A stretch of 64,000 nucleotides of DNA from Chrysogorgia sp. JL179-B06. Lineage: Eukaryota > Cnidaria > Anthozoa > Scleralcyonacea > Chrysogorgiidae. The notes beneath the pieces were generated by a model. It searched no databases. It worked only from the letters and a program-made list of their open reading frames with translations, and was not told the DNA's origin. Shown piece after piece: positions 25,701 through 38,900 of this stretch; within the stretch, counting starts at the first letter, position 1, and each line of letters starts with the position of its first letter. The position numbers were made by a program, and so were the translations under genes. Where the stretch lies: positions 5,618,001 to 5,682,000 of the forward strand of contig JAYKKM010000450.1 in NCBI GenBank assembly GCA_035772405.1, written 5' to 3'.

Positions 25701-28570
25701 CCTGTTGGTAACGAAATTACCATTCCACCAAATCAAGCAATCCTAGTCAATACTCTTCCTATTGAGAAACCACCCAAAATACCCATGATATCGGAAAGTG
25801 TACGAAGTGTTGTCCATGAATTATTGAATTCGTTGTGCAGAGATCCAGATTGTTTAAAAGCATCGGAAAGTGTTCCGTTGGTGACCGAGGAGCCGTCTTG
25901 CAATAGTCAAACTTCAAGTCAAGGTCACAATCAAAGTCAAGTAGGACGAACACTTGGAGAACTTGGTGATCTGCTGGATGGTGGGCCTACACCTTCGTTA
26001 GTAAGGCATCTGACTGGTGAACCTTTACCTTCTGAAGATATCGAAGATATGATCATAGGTATTGTACAGATTCCTTCAACTATTTCTTTTTCTAATACAA
26101 ATTGAAAATTCTGAAATTATTGTGCATGTTTGGGCGTCTCAGAGTATTGATCTTGTCACGAAGTTCGAACAAACTCAAGAGCGCCGATGCGTTGATTCGG
26201 AGACCTCGGGTTCGATTCCGGGTTGGGGCAGTCAAATTTTCATTTACTTATCTTGATAGCTATAGCTCTAGGCTACTTTCATTATCCTTACTTCCCATTT
26301 GTTATTGGCATATTCAATAGGCATGGTATTTTTCTTTAAAATAACACGGCTTAGTTACTGTGGAGCTGTGTGTTGTTCCACGTATACATACCACCGGTAG
26401 ATATACTAGATCTTCAAGCAATACTACGGTTACAAAGTACATAAAAAGCAAATGTAAAACAACTACCTACCAAAGATCGTACTTGATAAGAGCCACCAGA
26501 ATATGGAACACTTTAGCCAACGAACTAACTGGGTCCGCAGTAATTGGCTATGCTGTTGCGGTCACCCAGCTGCCATTGTTTTATTACTGTATAGTGTAAT
26601 GAAAGCCATTACACATTATTTCGGCAGTACACGAACTTTTTAAAGTTTTGTTTGTATTTCTACACTACCTACGCAGCACAACACCATTATATTTCTATTA
26701 CGTTTCATTTGTTGTGCGTAGAAAAAGCGGAAAATATCAGCTTGCAGTTTCTGTAAGTTCTATAATTCTTTCTTTGTATTAAGATGGTGATTCATCGTCC
26801 TCTCAGAGTTCATCTAAAGAAAACAAAGAAAAGAAAAAGAATGAAAACAAAGACAAATTAGATGCTGGCTCTAAATTATTATTGAATAAAAACTATGTGC
26901 TTGGCGTTTTAAGTGAATTAGTGAAGTCTTATTCTGGATTGGCACAGCTCATTGCAGAATATGAAATACAAAAACCAGAACAAGAAGTCACATCTCAGGT
27001 GTGTTTGAAATAAACTAGAAAATTATTAAAGTCATGCGTGTATGAGTTTAGTTTATGTTTAATTTCACAACCATTAATTTCAAAATTGCAAAGTATTACA
27101 ACTAATAATTGAATGTATTAGGGTAAACCAAAAACAGAATTCAAGATTCCCTCAAGATTGGTGACCCCCTTTACAAATACAAATAACATATAACATTAAT
27201 ATCTGTACGCCCGGCATAAGGTACTATAAGAGTCAAGTCATCAATATATTATACGCAGACAATGACCCGTACTTCTCCAAGAAATGAAACCACATGACAT
27301 GTCTAGTAAACCATGAATCAAATGAAACTAATCTATACCATACCATCATCGCGGTGTACATTGGCTGTGTAGCGGGTAGGGTAGTACATATTCCATATAA
27401 GGAGGATTGCGCAAATTCCAAGCTCAAATACAATACATGACTATAGCAAATAGGTGGGACATCGGAGCATATGATGTTTCCAGTTCAAAGCTTTTGAAAA
27501 CGTTGTTTAGTTCGCTAGATATTAAATTTACCCAGTGCATGCTATTCGTACTGGAGTCTCTCAGGTTCAACAAAATACTAACCCTATATATTCCTATTTT
27601 TAGATGCCTATTTTAGCATTCATCATGGACTATCTTTTACCATCAGATCAATCCACAGTTTCTGCAGACACCTCACACAGGGCTCGTTTGTTACTCACAG
27701 TAATGGCTGCATGTAATCATAGTCCAGATGCCCAAGCTATCCTTGTCAGTGAGTTTAAAGACGCACTTACACGTAGTTTATCCATGCCTGAATCTCTACT
27801 GAAACACAGCCGTCTGCAAGCACTCTTTCAGTTAGTGTCAGGAATCATCGACTCTAGTTGCAGCTCGCATCAACAGAACAGCAACACTGCGCAACAGAAT
27901 AACACCATTAAACTCTTTGTCAAAAAAGGTGTGATCTCTGACCTGGCACATGTATCTCAAAGTCTTGATCTCTCGAGTCCTAATACCGTGGCAACCATTA
28001 ACTGGCTTCTGAAACCTCTGGAAAAATTATCGAACCTTGTTAACCTCCCTCCTCCGGCAAATCCAAGTTCAACCGCCGGCCAAAAGAAAGAGGAGTCCTT
28101 TGAGTGTCCATTAGGTTCTGAGGGAGAGACAAGAAGTCGAACCATGGTCACTACGCCTCTTCCAAACTCTGAAAACCTTACCGCTTTCAATCTAGCTGAA
28201 GAAAGAATGCGCGAACAACAAATTCGTGGTGATTCAGGTGTGTAAGGGCTTGTGTGATGATAATTTATTTACAAAGGTGGAGGGACGGTGGCAGAAGAAA
28301 GCCAATGCAGTCTCTATTTAGATATTTCTAATAGTTTATGTAATACTGGTATATCAAGCACCAGGAAGAGTGTTTCATTACATTTGTCATTATGTATGTT
28401 TGTTTATTCAATATTTGATATATTTAATATTAGATTCAGGAGATCTCCATATTGAAGGACGTGCTATGCGACGAGAACTTGAAGACACCTACATGGTCGG
28501 ACAGGAAGAAGGTACTGTCTAACTGATATTTCAAAGTCTTCTAAAATGTTTCTAAGGCTTGTTTATACTG

Positions 28571-28653
<83 letters not shown>

Positions 28654-31600
28654 ATCTGTCATGTATGTATGTCTATCTAATTTGTCTATCTATAGATGAA
28701 AGTGATCTACAAAACACGATGGAAGATGGTAGTATAGCTAGTCAACTCGCTGAACAAGTGGCTGAAAGTGATGACGAAGATATTGCTTTAAGCCCATTAA
28801 TAGGTAATGTGGTAGTTCATAGGTTATTGATTGATTATTAGTTTTTGAATATTATTTAAATGTTTGTTTTTAATTTATTGTCTCAGATGCAGTGTTAATC
28901 GAGATCCACCGAGAAGATATGAATGAGAGGAACGTAGAACTAACAGGTGAAGAGGGGTTACGTGGGAACGAGAATGAACCTAGTGGGATAGAGGTGGAAG
29001 TTGATGATCATGAAGGTGATGAAGATGATGAGGAAGATGACGATGATGAGGAAGAAGATGAAGAAGATGAGGAAGACGACGAAGACGTGGCAGAAGTGGA
29101 TGATGAGGATGATGACGAGGACGACGATGATGAAGACCACAGATCTGATGGTAACTCATCGACATAATGTTTAGATTTTGGAGGCACTTTTAAAATATTG
29201 AAAAATGTCCTCGAAGTATGTTCAAACGTAGGTCATACGTACTACGATTGAGATCATCTGATATACTTTCATAATACAGCGCCGTCCAACACAGTTCAAC
29301 AGATCTAAACTTAAAGTGTCCGCCCCTGTGATCAAATTTTTGGTATCCCGAATGTTTACCTATTTGTAAAGAGCACAGTAAATACGTACCTAAAATGAAC
29401 AGGATTTGTGATTGACTATATGGAACAAAGGTGGTTATGGTTAGGACATTGGTTTCTTTGTGGTTGATTCTATTGTTTTATTATTTTAATCAACCAATCA
29501 CAAAACTTGATAGTATAGGTAGGTGATGACCCAAAGAGCATGGTGTTCTTACTTAACTTGCCAAATTTCAAGCTATTGCGTGCATGGGAAGTCGCCCTTT
29601 TAGACTGTTTTTTGTACGAGATTATACGGCCGCCATTTTTCGAACATGTTCCGGACGCTTAGGTTGCGATTAGAGGAAGTGGTGCCAAAGACTCAACACG
29701 TGACTAGTTGTGTATGAATATAAAGCTACTTGGGAAAACTTTCTATTGTAACTTGTTTTAATTATAATTTCCATAATTGGGCGATTTGGAGGTTACATTT
29801 CTTGTGATAGAATGTTTGTTGTTCATTTTTTGTCAAATGCGAACATTTATTAATCTAAAATTATGTTCTGTAACAAAAAATGCGAGGAAACGTAATGTGA
29901 TATTTCGTCGCAGGGGTACTTTAACGTTTTTTGTTTCAATTTCTTTAGGTGAAGACGAGGAATTGGAAGTAGAAGGTCGCCTGCGCAATGGTGATGAAGG
30001 TGGTGGTGATGAAGGTGTTGTGGTGGAGAGTTATAATGGTGTTATAATGTTAGAAAATGAAGTAGAAGAAAGTGAAGGAGAAGATCATGATGATGAGGAC
30101 GATGAAGAAGACGAGGAGGAGGAGGAGGACGATGAAGAAGAAGATGGAAGTGAGATTGAAGGCCATGATAGAGGAGGACTAGGTGATCATCATGTCCATG
30201 GTCATGGAAATGATAATGATTATCTGTTCTTACAGTTAGATGAAGCCAGACAAGGTATGTGTACATGTATTCCTAGTCATCATATCTCGTCTCTGGCGGA
30301 TTAAGGTCCCCTATTCTCTTTCTACGTCTGTCCTTCGGTGTTTATTTCAAATATTCTTCTAACTTCTTTAGGTTCCATCGGTCGCCTGATTCGAGAACAC
30401 GCTCACCCAGCAGCTATCTTAGCAAGCGGTGCAAGCGGTTCTTCATTTCGCAGTTTTCCTGGAAATCGTCAAAGTTCTTCAGCAAGTAGTACAGCACCTT
30501 CGTTGGATTTCAGTGTGGAACATCCTCTCCTTTCCCGTCAGCAGTCCTCTGAGAGAGCCAACACCACTACTACTGCTAATCGTGCCTCTCATGTTCGTGT
30601 TGTTCGTAGTGACCGCAATCGCCGTGGTCACATGACCCATATTCACGTTCATTACGCTCATCCTCATGGTATGCATTGTTTTGTGTATGCGAATTTTTAC
30701 GAAAATATTATTTGGGCGTGAAATTATTTGAATATTATTTGGGTCTGAGTCGTCTTCTGGACGATCCTTTTATTAGTATTAAGGTTAGTATTAGTTTTAT
30801 TAGTATTAAGGTTAGTAAGAAAACCATTAGGTGAGGAGTTAGGGTTAAGATCTAAGTTGTTTTGGGGTTAGCAGTTCTATGATGTATTTCATCATACAGG
30901 CATGTCCGATGGTATGACAACAGTACAATCTCATTTCGTCCAACCTCTCGCGGATACTAAAAACGGATCCTCCAGAATACGACTCAGACCTAGTACCTCA
31001 CGGTCACCTCAACTGCGAATACCCCTAAACCAACATGGTACTATTAATATTTATCTTATGTTATGAGCTATTATTTTATGAATACTAATCCCCCGTATTT
31101 TCATTCCGTTTCTTTTTCTTGCGTAGACCTTGCGCGCTTGGGAGGTCGACTTTTCCTCGACGACGACATCAGATTGATTACTCGTGGAGGTCAGCGAAGT
31201 TTAGGTGACGAAGATTTCACGGATATTTTCGCCGAAGGTGTGTAATTCTTCTGTTGAAAGAAATACTTCATATTATATTATAAGAGTGAGATAATTTTGT
31301 CTGTCCCAGGTACTCGTTCTCGAAAACATAACTCTCACACTATCTTTCCTGTCTGTAAATAAATAATTTTCTAAAACATGTTTCTTCCAAGTTCCAACCA
31401 CAGTCTTTTTTTATCCTCTTTAGGAGCATCTAACTCGAATATTTTATCGAATATTTCGTCGGCGTTGTATCTGTGGACACAGGAAAGTCAGATTCTGGAC
31501 GGTGGGAGTGTGCATCATTGTATTAGCTCGGTGAAGAAGGACGTGTTGCCTGTGTTGGAGAAAGATCTAGAAGAACAGATTGAGAACTTAAGAGAGATTG

Positions 31601-31718
31601 AAAGAAAGAAGAAAAAAGACGAGGGAGCAAAGAAAACTGAGGAAGCTTTGAAAAAAGAAAAACCAAAAGGTAACCCACAAGAACTATTGTATATATATAT
31701 ATATATATAATATGTATA

Positions 31719-31792
<74 letters not shown>

Positions 31793-32688
31793 GTATAATA
31801 TATATATATATAATATAATATGTATAATATATATAATAATATAATATAATGTATAATTTTGGCGATGTTTGTTAGAGGAAATAAAGACTACGAAAGTAGA
31901 GACTGCATCTCAACCCAGTGGAGAACCCAGTGGCGAACCTATGCAAGTGGAATCAATTACTAGTGACAGTACATCAACGCAAACAGAAAACGCCTCTGAT
32001 AACGAACAGGCGGCAAGCGGCAACACTCCAACTACAGGAGTAGTCCAAACAGAAAGTAAGTCGTATCTTTTAACTTTGTTTCTAGTCTTCACATACTAGC
32101 ACGTGACCGCCATATGTTACAAATAAATTGTGATCGTCCAGCTACACATTGTCATTAGTTTTTGTAATTAGGGGCCCTGGCGCAGTTGCCCCGGCTAGTC
32201 AGTGGTCGTTATTTAAGAAATAAAAATGAAAACTTTGCTTTCAGGTGGTGTTGAAAGTGGATCACTGACTTTAGATTATGCAGAAAGAGAAAGCAGCAAT
32301 AGTGCTGGTACTGTACCAGAGACTCCTCCTGAGCAAGCACGTGATGAAATGCACATGGAGCCCAACGTAGCCGCAGTTAGTGAAACACCAACCATAGTTC
32401 CTGTGCTACCACCTCAAGTTGCACCGACAGTACACAGCTCAATGGTGACACCAAACCTTGGTGTGAATACTCCTGTGGTTTGTCCTGGTGCTCCTCCTCG
32501 TGAAAGTCGACTTGTGGAAGATGTTCTTACCCCTCTTATTCCTACTCCACCTCAACCTCCTAGACCTGCTACGTCTCCGTTTGAACGTGCTCTACGACGT
32601 GCAGCTGGAGTAGAAATCATGGAAACAGGAGATGTTGCGGCGGCAGGTATGAACTTTGTAATCAGGATGTTTGCTGGAGAATTTTTCC

Positions 32689-32741
<53 letters not shown>

Positions 32742-32924
32742 GATATCATTATTTATATATAGAAGTCTTATGCAGTTTATACATAAAATTGTACATAGTT
32801 TAAGTTAATGTTGTTATAGTAGGTCATTTTTATGTAATTCTATAGTACCAATCTACTACTTCTAAAGTTACGCAATTCAGTCTCAACTGCAATGTAACTC
32901 TGTTAATTAAACTACCTATCTGTC

Positions 32925-32993
<69 letters not shown>

Positions 32994-35900
32994 GTTTATC
33001 CCCCTATGATTTTAGATATGATTTTAGATATGATATGATTTTAGATATGATTTTAGATATGATTTTTTTTTTTTTTTTTTAATTTTATATTTAGCCTCGC
33101 AAACCTGCAGAAACACCAGCACTCCTGATGAACCTATCGTGATTACTCGTCCATTAGCAGAACATCTTTCTCTGTTCGGAACTGAAACCCCTGGGACAAG
33201 TGGAGAAAGCAGACCTGCTACGATTGATGGTGTTCTTATTCCTGAAGGAGTAGATCCATCTTTTCTTGAAGCCTTGCCTGAAGCCATCAGACGTGAAGTG
33301 TTAGCTGAACAATTGGCTTTACGACCCACCCCTCCCGTAGCATCTGGACCGTCGACTTCAAGTGGTGGTGATACCGCCGGGACGTTGAATGTTAGTCCGG
33401 AGTTCTTAGCTGCCCTACCACCAGATGTCCAAGATGAGGTAGGAAGATCGTCCAACTATATTAATAGGAAATAGTTTCGGACGGGAACATTGGCCAGAAT
33501 GTAAACGTTAAAGAAATTGAGTTTCAACACAACTGTATAGTATTGATAAAAGTAGAATAAAATATTGACTTTTCATTTAAACTTGTGACTTCCAATGTAA
33601 CTGCCTTGCTGTAGATATTGAACCGTAATTATTGAAGATTTCTACATCCTCTATCACAGTGTCACTAACATGGCTGTGCAATCTATGTCTACATCTACTT
33701 GACCATCGAGTTGTGAACAGAATAACATCCAGTTTATATAAAAAAGCGACTCCACTGATAAAACTATCGGCCTATTGGCCATTCTGTAGATCAATATATG
33801 AAGATAGTGATGTTTATCTATAGAATTACTTATCAAAGGAATTTGACTCTAGTTTTCTTTTAGCTAAAATTACAGTTGAGTAGTTATTTACTTTTGTAAC
33901 TTTGATCTTTCTAGGTATTACAACAGCAGCGTTTAGAGCAAGAAAGGCAGAGGGTACGAACATTACCACCAGAAGAACCCATTGATCCCGGAGCATTTTT
34001 ACGGAACTTACCACCATCACTTCGTCAACAAATTTTAACAGACATGGACGACTCCCAATTCAGTGTTTTGCCCGAGGATTTATCTACTCAGGCGCAATCT
34101 TTAAGACGTGAGTTTGAAGCACGTCAGGCACGGATGATGCAGGAACGTTTTGCACTTGGTGAAAGTGAAGCTGCGGCTTCGGCTATTTCTACATTGCTTC
34201 GTCGTTCAGGTTTTCCTCGTCGTATTGGTCGTATAGGTCGCGGAGGTGGTCTGCAATTCTCCAGGCTCCTGCCACCTACAAGTGGTTGGGGTAGTAGAAC
34301 CCCCGGGTTTTCAACGGCTTCTGGGCTTGGTAAAGACAAGAAGACCGCCATGACTGGACGACAGGTTCTGGATAATGAAGCTTTGGCATGTCTACTTATT
34401 TTGCTGTTTCTGGATGAACCACGTCTTAACGTGAATCGTTTGCACAAAGTGATCAGGAACTTTTGTTACCACGAGGAGACTCGTCTCTGGGTTATTCAGT
34501 CATTGATATCAGTTTTACGAAGGACTAGTGGGCAAAACGCCGACGGTAGCTGTGTCCCTGCGGGAACAGCACACCCTGCGGGAACAGCACACTCGCGAGG
34601 TAAAGGCCCTGGAAAGAAGTCTGAGAGCAGTGGTAAGTCATCGTCGAGAACTTTAGACGATCAACTTGGAAATGGAGAGAAGTCATCTCTAAACGAGCCT
34701 GCATCGTCTGTTAACTCATCATGGCTTAATATGAGTGTGGACGCAGCACTAGGATGTCGAGCTAGGATCTTTAACATACAGAAAAATGGAAAGTCAACCG
34801 CAGAGAAGTGTGCGACTAACGTCTCTATAAACTCTCAAGCCGCATCTTTTGTTTGCAAGCATGTTGTCGATGCTCTTGCATGTTTAGCGAAACATTTTCC
34901 TGCTAGTTTTACGCCGGTTCAAGTTAAAACTCAGCCCAGCTGTACAGAGAAACCGAGAAGCTCTAGTGCTTCTAGTGATAAAGCGGACAGTCAAAATTGT
35001 ACTGTTGAAGGTACTATTGTTGGTGAAGCCAGTGGGAATAATCAAAGCGAAGCAGAGTTCTGGAACATTTTGATCAAATTAGATGGGTCCTATGGTGGTA
35101 AGAAAGGAAAGTCATCATTGAGTAAACAGTTGTGTCCTGTTGCAAAGAGTACTGACTTTAATACTGCACCAATAGGTTACCTTATGACCTTTCTTTCACA
35201 CCCCGTCATCCGGAAGAATCCCAGTCTCATGGATAGTTTGCTTCGCTTATTATCTGTTGTTTCGTTGTCCTTGCCTGATGTTTCTGAAGAGAGTAAGAGT
35301 GCTGGCAGTGACGAAACCACCCAGACTTTAACACCACCTGTCGACACCTCCTCGGCAATGACGTTATCGCACGATAACCAATCAACAACCGGCAACGCAG
35401 GCAGAGCAAGAACCCCGGAGTCTGTGACCTCATCACTGGTTGTCGAGACGTCTCCAAGAGGACTAGAACCTGATGCGGAACCTGAGAATGTTGGTGAAGT
35501 AGATTCTGTAGACGCTGGTTCTACAGATGCTGTACACGAAACCGTCAATGAACCAATGGATGTGGAGATGACACACTCGAAGACATGGACCGACGATGAA
35601 TCAGTCCGCGATGTTGAATCTCCTTTCGTGTCCCTTGAAGATGGTAATTGGAGAGTTGTCATGGCTCCGCAATTGAGATTAGCTGTGGAAGTTCTAACGT
35701 CTGGTGCTTGTTCAGAAGATGGTCTAGAAGACGCCACGACATTACTCTTACACGTTTCCAGGTTAAACGCTGATACACGCGACGCTGTTCTCTCCTCGTT
35801 ACTCATGGGTGTGCGTCAGTTAGGACATGTGTTGCAAGAGCATATTTCAATTCTTCTTGATGAGCTAAAGAATTACAACGCAACACACGGTACGATCTCG

Positions 35901-38900
35901 CCAAATGAACAAACTCATAAAGAACCTCTACAGCAGGTACTTGCGTTTCAACGCCTTAGCCGACCGGTATCATCGGGAAATTCCGCTGCCAGACTTTTCA
36001 CAGAGCACCGCCTTGGAGCGGGGACTGGTACTAGAGGGTCTCGACGTCGTAATGCAAGTCAACGTCATATCCGGTCGGTTACCTATGACCTCCATTTGCC
36101 TGCAATGGCTGCGTTGACTGAAAAGACGTCCAGTCAGAATCTGTTTCTTCGTGGATTACGTGTGATCTTGCAGCTGAGGGTTGCAGCAAGGAAGGCCGCT
36201 CTTGCAGCAAAAAAACAAGAAGAAAAGAAAATAGAACAAGGTAAGTTCTCGTGCACCTCACTAAAAAGGATCACTCAAAATGACCTTCCCATTTTCAAGA
36301 ACTAGTCTAATCCATGAACTAACCCTAACCTTGATCATAACCTTAAAGTGCACCTGACATCAAAAAATTTTATTGTCTTATTTGGAAGAACTTTTAAAAT
36401 GATAAAGCAACTTCTTTTGAAGATTTTCGTTTCTTCGCTTTCTTTTTGAGATATATCAGTTTGTTTGATATGCAAATGTCCGGAATTTACGTCATACATG
36501 CATAATGACTTATCAGAGAATGTTATATATATTTGCGTTCATCAAATAAAAACACTAAAGTGTGAATAACACGTGTGCGTGTTTCTCCCACAACACCAAA
36601 CTTCTTGATTTTAAAGGATTTCGTTCGAGAATGAAAGAGATACACACATTTCTCCAATAAGTCATTATGCATGTGTGACGTAAATTCCGGACATTTGCAT
36701 ATCAAACAAACTGATATATCTCAAAAAGAAAGCGAAGAAACGAAAATCTTCAAAAGAAGTTACTTTATCATTTTAAAAGTTCTTCCAAATAAGACAATAA
36801 AAATTTTTGATGTCAGGTGCACTTTAAACCTAATCGTAACCTTGATCTTAACCTATAGCTAACCTTAACCTAATCAAAAGTAAAGACCAGACAAAAACAG
36901 AAACGTGCTTTTGAGTGATCTCTTTTAGCCATTTCCTCCGTGTGAGTTGGTTCGTGGATTGAATAGCTCCTTGGTCACGTACTAGCTTTGTCAACACTTA
37001 ATATTTTGTGAGCTATATAGCTACTATTGATCACAAATAAGCAACTCTACTAGGGTCAATCTATAGTTCTACACTATCAATACGAAACTTAAGTTTGTTT
37101 TATGACTTCAAAAATGCTCCAATTCCTCTAAAACGATGTTAGTGTCTGTATTGAAATGAATCTTAAGCAACAGTTCTCATCTCTCTGTGAGTTACAGTGT
37201 TGAGAGTAATTTTGGGAATACAAATCATTCGTTCTCTTTATTTCACATGAGCTCAATTATTTTGTTTGAAGAACGTCGTGGTGGTAAGAAAATGTCGTTT
37301 GTTGTTTTGTTATATGTTATACAGAAGCAAAGGATGCAGTTGAAAACGCAATTAAACCGTCATTGACCAATCCAAACAGCGGTGAAGTGGTGAAGAAACC
37401 AACAGAGACTATTAATAGCGATAACAATGATGATGTTGGTCCTTCTCAAGGTATTGTTTTATCAGGAAAATGAGTTGATTTTTAGGTGACTCGTTGTTTA
37501 AATCATGAGAAATTGTGTTTCCGATAAAAATGTTTAGACTATCTGTGCTTCATCGTGACTCATTGCATAGCTCTAGTGGTGGTCTTGTTTACTGAAAAGT
37601 TTTATACCCTCAAAGTATACGGTGATACAGTAGCGGTGATACAGTAGCGGTGATACAGCAGCGGTGATACAGCAGCGGTGATACAGTAGCGGTGATACAG
37701 CATACAACGGCGAAGAGTCTGGGTCCTAAAATGATAGAAAATCAGTTGGGGTACAAAACTATGGGGCTCGCTCAGGCTCGCCCCAATTATTTTGTTTTAA
37801 GTATATCTTTTGTTATTTTTATGCTATAGAAAAACAAAAACCTGATTCGAAAAAACCCCAAGACGACGTCTTACCACGTTTAAGCAGTCAACTGATACTG
37901 GAGGAATTATGGGACACGCTGAGTGAATGTCTTAGTGAATTAGCTCGTACTTCTGATCGAAATGCCGTGTTAGTCCTGCAGCCTGCGGTCGAGGCGTTCT
38001 TCCTTGTTCATGGAACAGAAAAAGAGGACACTACCTCGTCATCATCTTCTACTCCACAAGCAAGAGCTCGTCCTACTGAGATCTCCCGTCTGGCATCTAT
38101 ACGAAGTATTGATGATATGCCATCTTCACCAGGACCTCCATCTCCAGGTGGCTCGTTGAGTCCCACAGGACAGAAGTCGTTTTTGGCAGACCTTCCTGTT
38201 GATCAACAAATATTCTTACGTTTTGCAGGTCAGTATAAACTTAACTTAGTGTTTATCATGCAAATATTTAGCGTTATAATGATGAGAAAGTAAGTTCTCT
38301 CTACATTGCTGTTGTGAATGTGGGAGCTAGACAATACATGGACGATCGTTTGAACCTAGGAGTATCATATGTGTGAAGTTGATCATCCAGGTTGCTGTAG
38401 TCTTAAAGGGACACTCCGGCCCAAATACAAATGTAGTTCATATGAAAGATCTTACTGACTTTAGTTTATTTCCAAAGTTTCAGCATTCCTATCAATTTAG
38501 TTGAGAAGATATTGCTAGTTGAAGTTGAAAATTTGTGGATTTTGACGCCATATTGGTTTTGAAAATATGACGTCATTGAGTGATTCTTTATCGTCAGTGG
38601 AGTTGTTTTGATGGCGATCACATAGTGATAGTTATTGTGAATGGTCTTTGGACGAAAATTAGTCGAAATAAACTATTTAGTTCATCATGCAGGAAAGTAG
38701 AGGAGCTTCTTAGGCATAATACGAGATCACGTCACTCAGGACGTCATATTTGAGAAACAAAATGGCGTCGAAATTGCACAAACTCTCCAACTTCAACTAG
38801 CCCCATCTTCTTAACTAAATTGATAGGAATGCTGAAACTTTGGAAATAATCTAAAGTCAGTAAGATCTTTCATATGAACTACATTTGTATTTGGGCCGGA

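Noticed and set aside
28958..29165. Antisense His- or Ile-rich open frames
   Set aside because: They are the complement of the Asp/Glu codon runs of HUWE1 exon 42, and the same holds at 30042-30266.
34044..36305. Separate 753-residue gene starting at 34044
   Set aside because: It is the main part of HUWE1 exon 51; the frame is open from the acceptor at 33915 and continues the UBM region.
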